Assembly (NCBI RefSeq): GCF_009498035.1
Contig: NZ_CP034550.1
Coordinates: 5,270,001-5,334,000 of the forward strand
Direction: 5' to 3'
DNA length: 64,000 nucleotides
From: Saccharothrix syringae
GTDB taxonomy: Bacteria > Actinomycetota > Actinomycetes > Mycobacteriales > Pseudonocardiaceae
The position numbers and the translations under genes are program-made. How positions within the stretch are numbered: position 1 is the first letter of the stretch; every line of letters starts with the position of its first letter. Below, piece after piece: positions 60,690 to 64,000 of this stretch. A model generated the notes under the pieces. The model saw only the letters and a program-made list of their open reading frames with translations. It was not told the origin of the DNA and did no database searches.

Positions 60690-62269
60690 CCCCGCAGCCG
60701 GACGCCGGTCAGGTCGAGGGCCCGGGTCACCGGGTGGACCGACAGGTGCTCGACCCGCTCGCCCAGCGCCATCGCGGCCCGGTCGAACCACAGCGGCGCG
60801 ACCGGCAGCTCCTCGGCCAGCAGCTCCTCGGCCTGCCCGTAGCGGCGGGCCGCCTCCACCGGGTCGGCCGCGCCGTCCCCCTCGGCGATCAGCCGGTCGA
60901 ACCCGGGGTCGGACCACCGCGAGTAGTTGCCCGACTGGCCGGTGCCGAACAGGGGCTTGAGGTAGTTCTCCAGCAGCGGGTAGTCCGGCACCCAGTTGGT
61001 CCGCCACGGCCCGGTGGCCCCGCCCTGCCGCAGGGTCTCCAGGTACTGCGCCGACGGCAGGGTGTCGCGCAGCTCGTAGTCGATGCCCAGGTGCCGCTTG
61101 ACCTGGTCGCCGACGGCCTGCATCAGCAGCTCGGCGCCGCTGCCCGAGGGGAACCACAGCTGCAGCGGCCCGCCGCGCCAGCCGCCCGCCCGCGCCAGCA
61201 GCTCGCGGGCCCGCGCCGGGTCGAACCGGCAGTGGCCGCACCGGCCCGGCCGGGCGCCGGGCACCAGCGCCGGGGCGAACCCGTCCGCGGCGGTGTAGCG
61301 CCCGGAGACGACCGCGTCGCTGACCGCCTGCCGGTCGATGGCCAGCGAGATGGCCTGCCGCACGCGCTTGTCGTCGAACGGCGGCAGGTGGGTGGGGAAC
61401 CCGAGGTGGCGCACGGCGGGGCTGTCCTGCTCGACCAGTCGCGGGCCCAGCCGCTGCCGCGCGTCGGTGACCTTGTTCGGTGGCACGTCCTTGAGGAAGT
61501 CGACCTCGCCGGCGAGCAGGTCGTTGTAGGCGGTCTCGCCCTGGGCGTAGACGAGGAAGGTGAGCCGGTCGACCGCGGGCGCGGGGCCGGGGTGGGCGTC
61601 CTGGCGGACCAGCGCGAGCCGGCGGTCGTGCTCCCAGCGGCCGTCCACCCGGAACGGGCCGTTGCCGATGGGCGCCTCGCCGCACGCGGTCGGGTCGGCG
61701 GCGCACGCCGCGGCCATCGGCAGGAACACCGGGGCGCCGAGCAGCACCGGGAACGCGGCGAACGGCGCCGCGAGGGACACCTCGAAGCGGAGGTCGTCGA
61801 GCTTGCGCAGGCCCGCGAGCCGGTCGGCGCGGCCGGACTGGGCCTCGGCGAACCCGCTGACGCGGTCCAGGAACGACGCGCCCTGCTGGGCGTTGGGCCC
61901 GTGGGCGGCGAAGTTCCACGCCCGCAGGTAGGCGTCGGCGTCGACCGGCTCGCCGTTGTGGAACCGCCACCCCGGCTCCAGGGCGATGGTCCACACCCGC
62001 CGGTCGGTCGTGGTGATCGACTCGGCCATGGCGTTGACCGGCGCGGAGGTCTTCGGGTCGTACTCCACCAGGCCGGTGTAGAGCGCGCTGAGCACCAGCA
62101 CCGCGTTGGAGTCGGTGGCGTCGGTGCTCAGCAGGGACCGGGGTTCGGTGATGGCGACCCGCAGCTCACCCGCGGGCGGGGTGCCGTCCTCCGCCCCGGT
62201 CGTGCCCCGGCACGCCGCCGCGGCCAGCAGCAGCGCCACCCCGCAGCAGGTCGAGAGTGCCCTCGACAT
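60686..62269 (-). CDS. Oligopeptide-type solute-binding lipoprotein
   Basis: A 527-residue family 5 extracellular binding protein. The lipoprotein signal has a lipobox ending AAAC near residue 20. Domain landmarks are YTGLVEYDP, GWRFHNGEPVDADAYLRAWNF and RQAISLAIDRQAV. Ligands of the family are peptides, nickel chelates or similar; here the ligand is unknown. The ATG at 62267-62269 lies about 100 bases inside the 3' end of the upstream AfsR-like gene, an unusually long same-strand overlap, with a GGGGAG ribosome site of its own. Confidence 0.9.
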   Translation of the reverse strand: MSRALSTCCGVALLLAAAACRGTTGAEDGTPPAGELRVAITEPRSLLSTDATDSNAVLVLSALYTGLVEYDPKTSAPVNAMAESITTTDRRVWTIALEPGWRFHNGEPVDADAYLRAWNFAAHGPNAQQGASFLDRVSGFAEAQSGRADRLAGLRKLDDLRFEVSLAAPFAAFPVLLGAPVFLPMAAACAADPTACGEAPIGNGPFRVDGRWEHDRRLALVRQDAHPGPAPAVDRLTFLVYAQGETAYNDLLAGEVDFLKDVPPNKVTDARQRLGPRLVEQDSPAVRHLGFPTHLPPFDDKRVRQAISLAIDRQAVSDAVVSGRYTAADGFAPALVPGARPGRCGHCRFDPARARELLARAGGWRGGPLQLWFPSGSGAELLMQAVGDQVKRHLGIDYELRDTLPSAQYLETLRQGGATGPWRTNWVPDYPLLENYLKPLFGTGQSGNYSRWSDPGFDRLIAEGDGAADPVEAARRYGQAEELLAEELPVAPLWFDRAAMALGERVEHLSVHPVTRALDLTGVRLRG

Positions 62270-64000
62270 GGGTGCTCCCCTCCAGGTCGACCAGTTGTCG
62301 CCCGATCCGGTCGGCGTCGGCGGTCCGGTACTGCCCCAGGTACCGCTCGCGGGCCTGCCGCCAGCACCGCCGGGCCTCGTCGCGCCTGCCGAGGGCCAGG
62401 TGCGCCGCCGCCACGTGGTCGAGGGCGTTGGCCTCCTCGAAGGCGTTGCCGAGCTCGCGGTAGAGGTCGAGCGCCCGGAGGCCGTGGTGCAGCGCGCGTT
62501 CCCAGTCGCCCAGCTGCTGGTGCACGTACCGCAGGCTGTCCAGGGTGTTGGCCACGGCCTCGGCGTGCCCGTGGGCGGTCAGCAGGGCGAGGGCGAGTTC
62601 GCACTGGGCCCGCGCCTGCCGGTGGCGGCCCACCTGGGCCAGGTACCAGCCGACCCCGTTGCGCGCCTCGCCCTCCTGCGCCGGGGTGCCCACCGCGCGG
62701 AACAGGTGCAGCGCCCGGGCCAGGTGCGCCAGCGCCGCCCGGTGGTCGCCGGTGGCCTCCCGGATCGAGCCGAACGCCTGGTGGGTGTGGGCCTGGGCGC
62801 GCCGGTCGCCGGTGCGCTCGGCCAGCTCCAGGGCCTGCCGGAGGTGGTCGACGGCCTCGTCGTGCCGACCGAGCCGGGCGCAGGCCAGGGCCAGGCGCCT
62901 GCGGGTGAGCACCAGGGCCCCGGTCGACCCCGACCGGGTCGCGGCGGCCAGCCCCAGCACCCACACCGCGTGCTGGTCGGCGAAGCGCCCCTGCCTGCGG
63001 TGGAACGTGCTCAGCGACCAGGCCAGCTGCCACACCGCGTCGTGCCTGCCCTGCTCGTCGGCCAGCCGCTGCGCGGCGAGCAGGCACGCGTGCTCGGCCT
63101 CGAACCACCGCATGGCCGCGGCCTGGTCGGGCAGGTCCACCGGCTCGCACCCGGCCGCGGGCGCGACCTCGACCGGGTCGCGGTGCGGGTTGAGCAGCCG
63201 TTCCCCGGCCACGGCGGTGTGCAGGTAGAGGTCGACCACCCGGTGCAGCGCCGCGGCGCGCTCGTCCGCCGCGAGTTCGCCGGCCCGCTCGGCCGCGTAG
63301 AGCCGCACCAGGTCGTGCATCCGCCAGCGGCCGTCGCGGTGCCGCCGGACCAGGTTCGCGTCCTCCAGGTCCCGCAGCACCGCCTTGGTCCGGGACGTCG
63401 GCAGCCCGGCCAGGGCCACCGCGGCGGCCAGCCCGCTGTCGGGCCCGGGTGCCGCGCCGAGCAGCGCGAACAGGCGCCGCGACCCGGCCGCGAGCGGGGC
63501 GTGCGACCAGGACAGCACCGCGCGCACGTCGACGCCCAGCTCACCGCCGTCCAGCGCGTCGAGCCGGGCCGCGGAGGACCGCATGTCCTCGGCCAGCTCG
63601 GCCAGCGGTAATCGCGCGGTGCGGGCGGCGCGCGCGGCCACGATGTCCAGCGCCAGCGGCAGCCCCGCGCACGCGGCCAGCAGCTCGGCCGTCGCCGCGG
63701 GTTCGGCGGCCGTGCGCCCGGCGCCGAGGCGGCGGGTCAGCAGCTCCTCGGACTCCGGCCCGCTGAGCACGTCCAGCTCCACGGCCGCGGCGCCGTGCGC
63801 GACGACCAGGCCGCCGAGGTAGCGGCGGCCGGTGACCAGCACGGCGCACGACGGGCTGCCCGGCAGCAGCGGTTCGACCTGCGGGGAACCGCCGGCGTTG
63901 TCCAGCACCACGAGCAGCCGCTTGTCGGCGGTCAGGCTCCGGTACAGCGCCGCCCGCGCGTCCGGGTTGCGGGGCACCGCGTCGGCGGGGACGCCCAGGG
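62166..64000 (-). CDS. AfsR/NB-ARC-TPR regulator, 5' end outside window
   Basis: 611 residues of a large regulator, cut at the right edge. The visible part contains the end of an NB-ARC-type ATPase (LLVVLDNAGG, LVTGRRYLGG, LPLALDIVAARAA) and a winged-helix segment (DLEDANLVRRHRDGRWRMHDLVRLYA). A TPR array of about seven repeats follows (for example DHRAALAHLARALHLF, DWERALHHGLRALDLY). This is the C-terminal layout of AfsR/SARP-type pathway regulators; the DNA-binding SARP domain and P-loop, if present, lie beyond 64000. It overlaps the transporter operon by 104 bases, so translation may be coupled. Confidence 0.85.
   Translation of the reverse strand, partial: LGVPADAVPRNPDARAALYRSLTADKRLLVVLDNAGGSPQVEPLLPGSPSCAVLVTGRRYLGGLVVAHGAAAVELDVLSGPESEELLTRRLGAGRTAAEPAATAELLAACAGLPLALDIVAARAARTARLPLAELAEDMRSSAARLDALDGGELGVDVRAVLSWSHAPLAAGSRRLFALLGAAPGPDSGLAAAVALAGLPTSRTKAVLRDLEDANLVRRHRDGRWRMHDLVRLYAAERAGELAADERAAALHRVVDLYLHTAVAGERLLNPHRDPVEVAPAAGCEPVDLPDQAAAMRWFEAEHACLLAAQRLADEQGRHDAVWQLAWSLSTFHRRQGRFADQHAVWVLGLAAATRSGSTGALVLTRRRLALACARLGRHDEAVDHLRQALELAERTGDRRAQAHTHQAFGSIREATGDHRAALAHLARALHLFRAVGTPAQEGEARNGVGWYLAQVGRHRQARAQCELALALLTAHGHAEAVANTLDSLRYVHQQLGDWERALHHGLRALDLYRELGNAFEEANALDHVAAAHLALGRRDEARRCWRQARERYLGQYRTADADRIGRQLVDLEGSTHVEGTLDLLRGGAAAGRGGVPGHDRGGGRHPARG

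Overview
The window is very GC-rich throughout. Genes are packed head to tail, GTG and TTG starts are common, and neighbours often overlap by 4 bases (ATGA or GTGA). Together with an MbtH-like protein, P450s, an AfsR-type regulator, a DasR-type chitin-sugar locus, DUF-rich small genes and lineage-typical conflict proteins, this points to a filamentous actinomycete, probably Pseudonocardiales (Saccharothrix/Lentzea/Actinosynnema-like). The genus is an inference, not something read directly. No rRNA, intact tRNA, IS element or CRISPR array was seen.

Layout. (1) 1-16055, minus strand: a nonribosomal peptide locus transcribed leftward as MbtH-like protein, a 2120-residue NRPS, a second C-A-T NRPS, a kynurenine 3-monooxygenase-like flavoenzyme, a DUF6875-like protein, a third C-A-T NRPS and an MFS exporter that runs off the left edge. 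The first NRPS is a C-A-T module fused to a complete LanB-like (lantibiotic dehydratase N-terminal/PEARL-type) domain, and it carries four separate tandem-repeat tracts with a 15-bp period. This fusion is the most unusual object in the window. (2) 16407-20087, plus strand and divergent: a 1226-residue Hsp90-like ATPase with helical winged-helix-type repeats, of the actinobacterial biological-conflict type. (3) 20091-23787: an SDR, a PLP-dependent decarboxylase and an MFS_2 transporter. (4) 24070-27125: a cysteine-containing HTH regulator divergent from folE, then a nitric-oxide-type block (NsrR-like regulator, group III truncated haemoglobin, zinc ribbon, frameshifted membrane gene). (5) 27122-31170: a flavin monooxygenase of the acyl-CoA dehydrogenase fold, a secreted HAF-repeat protein and a secreted CBM3-GH16 enzyme. 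(6) 31215-36748: a das-like locus (GH20, two ABC permeases, sugar-binding lipoprotein, divergent GntR/UTRA regulator) with palindromic operators.

(7) 36840-47593: an ECF sigma factor with a membrane partner, two P450s, a decayed ceramidase fragment, a membrane protein/TetR pair with a palindromic operator, a sigma-region-2/transmembrane fusion, asnB, an alpha/beta hydrolase and a YcxB-like protein. (8) 47709-53534: a redox-flavoured group (FAD-Rieske oxidoreductase, YbdK-type ligase, haem-oxygenase-like diiron protein, CDGSH protein, HemK-like methyltransferase, hydrolase). (9) 53655-58727: a peptidoglycan-binding zincin with an N-terminal motif typical of contractile-injection cargo, a frameshifted membrane protein, a DIP1984 protein and a third P450 related to the first. 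(10) 58880-64000: an Opp/Dpp-type importer (two permeases and a lipoprotein) overlapping the 3' end of an AfsR/NB-ARC-TPR regulator cut by the right edge.

How the parts may work together: region 1 should build a short peptide containing perhaps one glycine and possibly a hydroxylated kynurenine-type unit. The fused LanB-like domain could modify or extend the carrier-bound peptide. Region 6 couples uptake and trimming of chitin/GlcNAc oligomers to a GntR repressor. Functional statements beyond family membership are inference.
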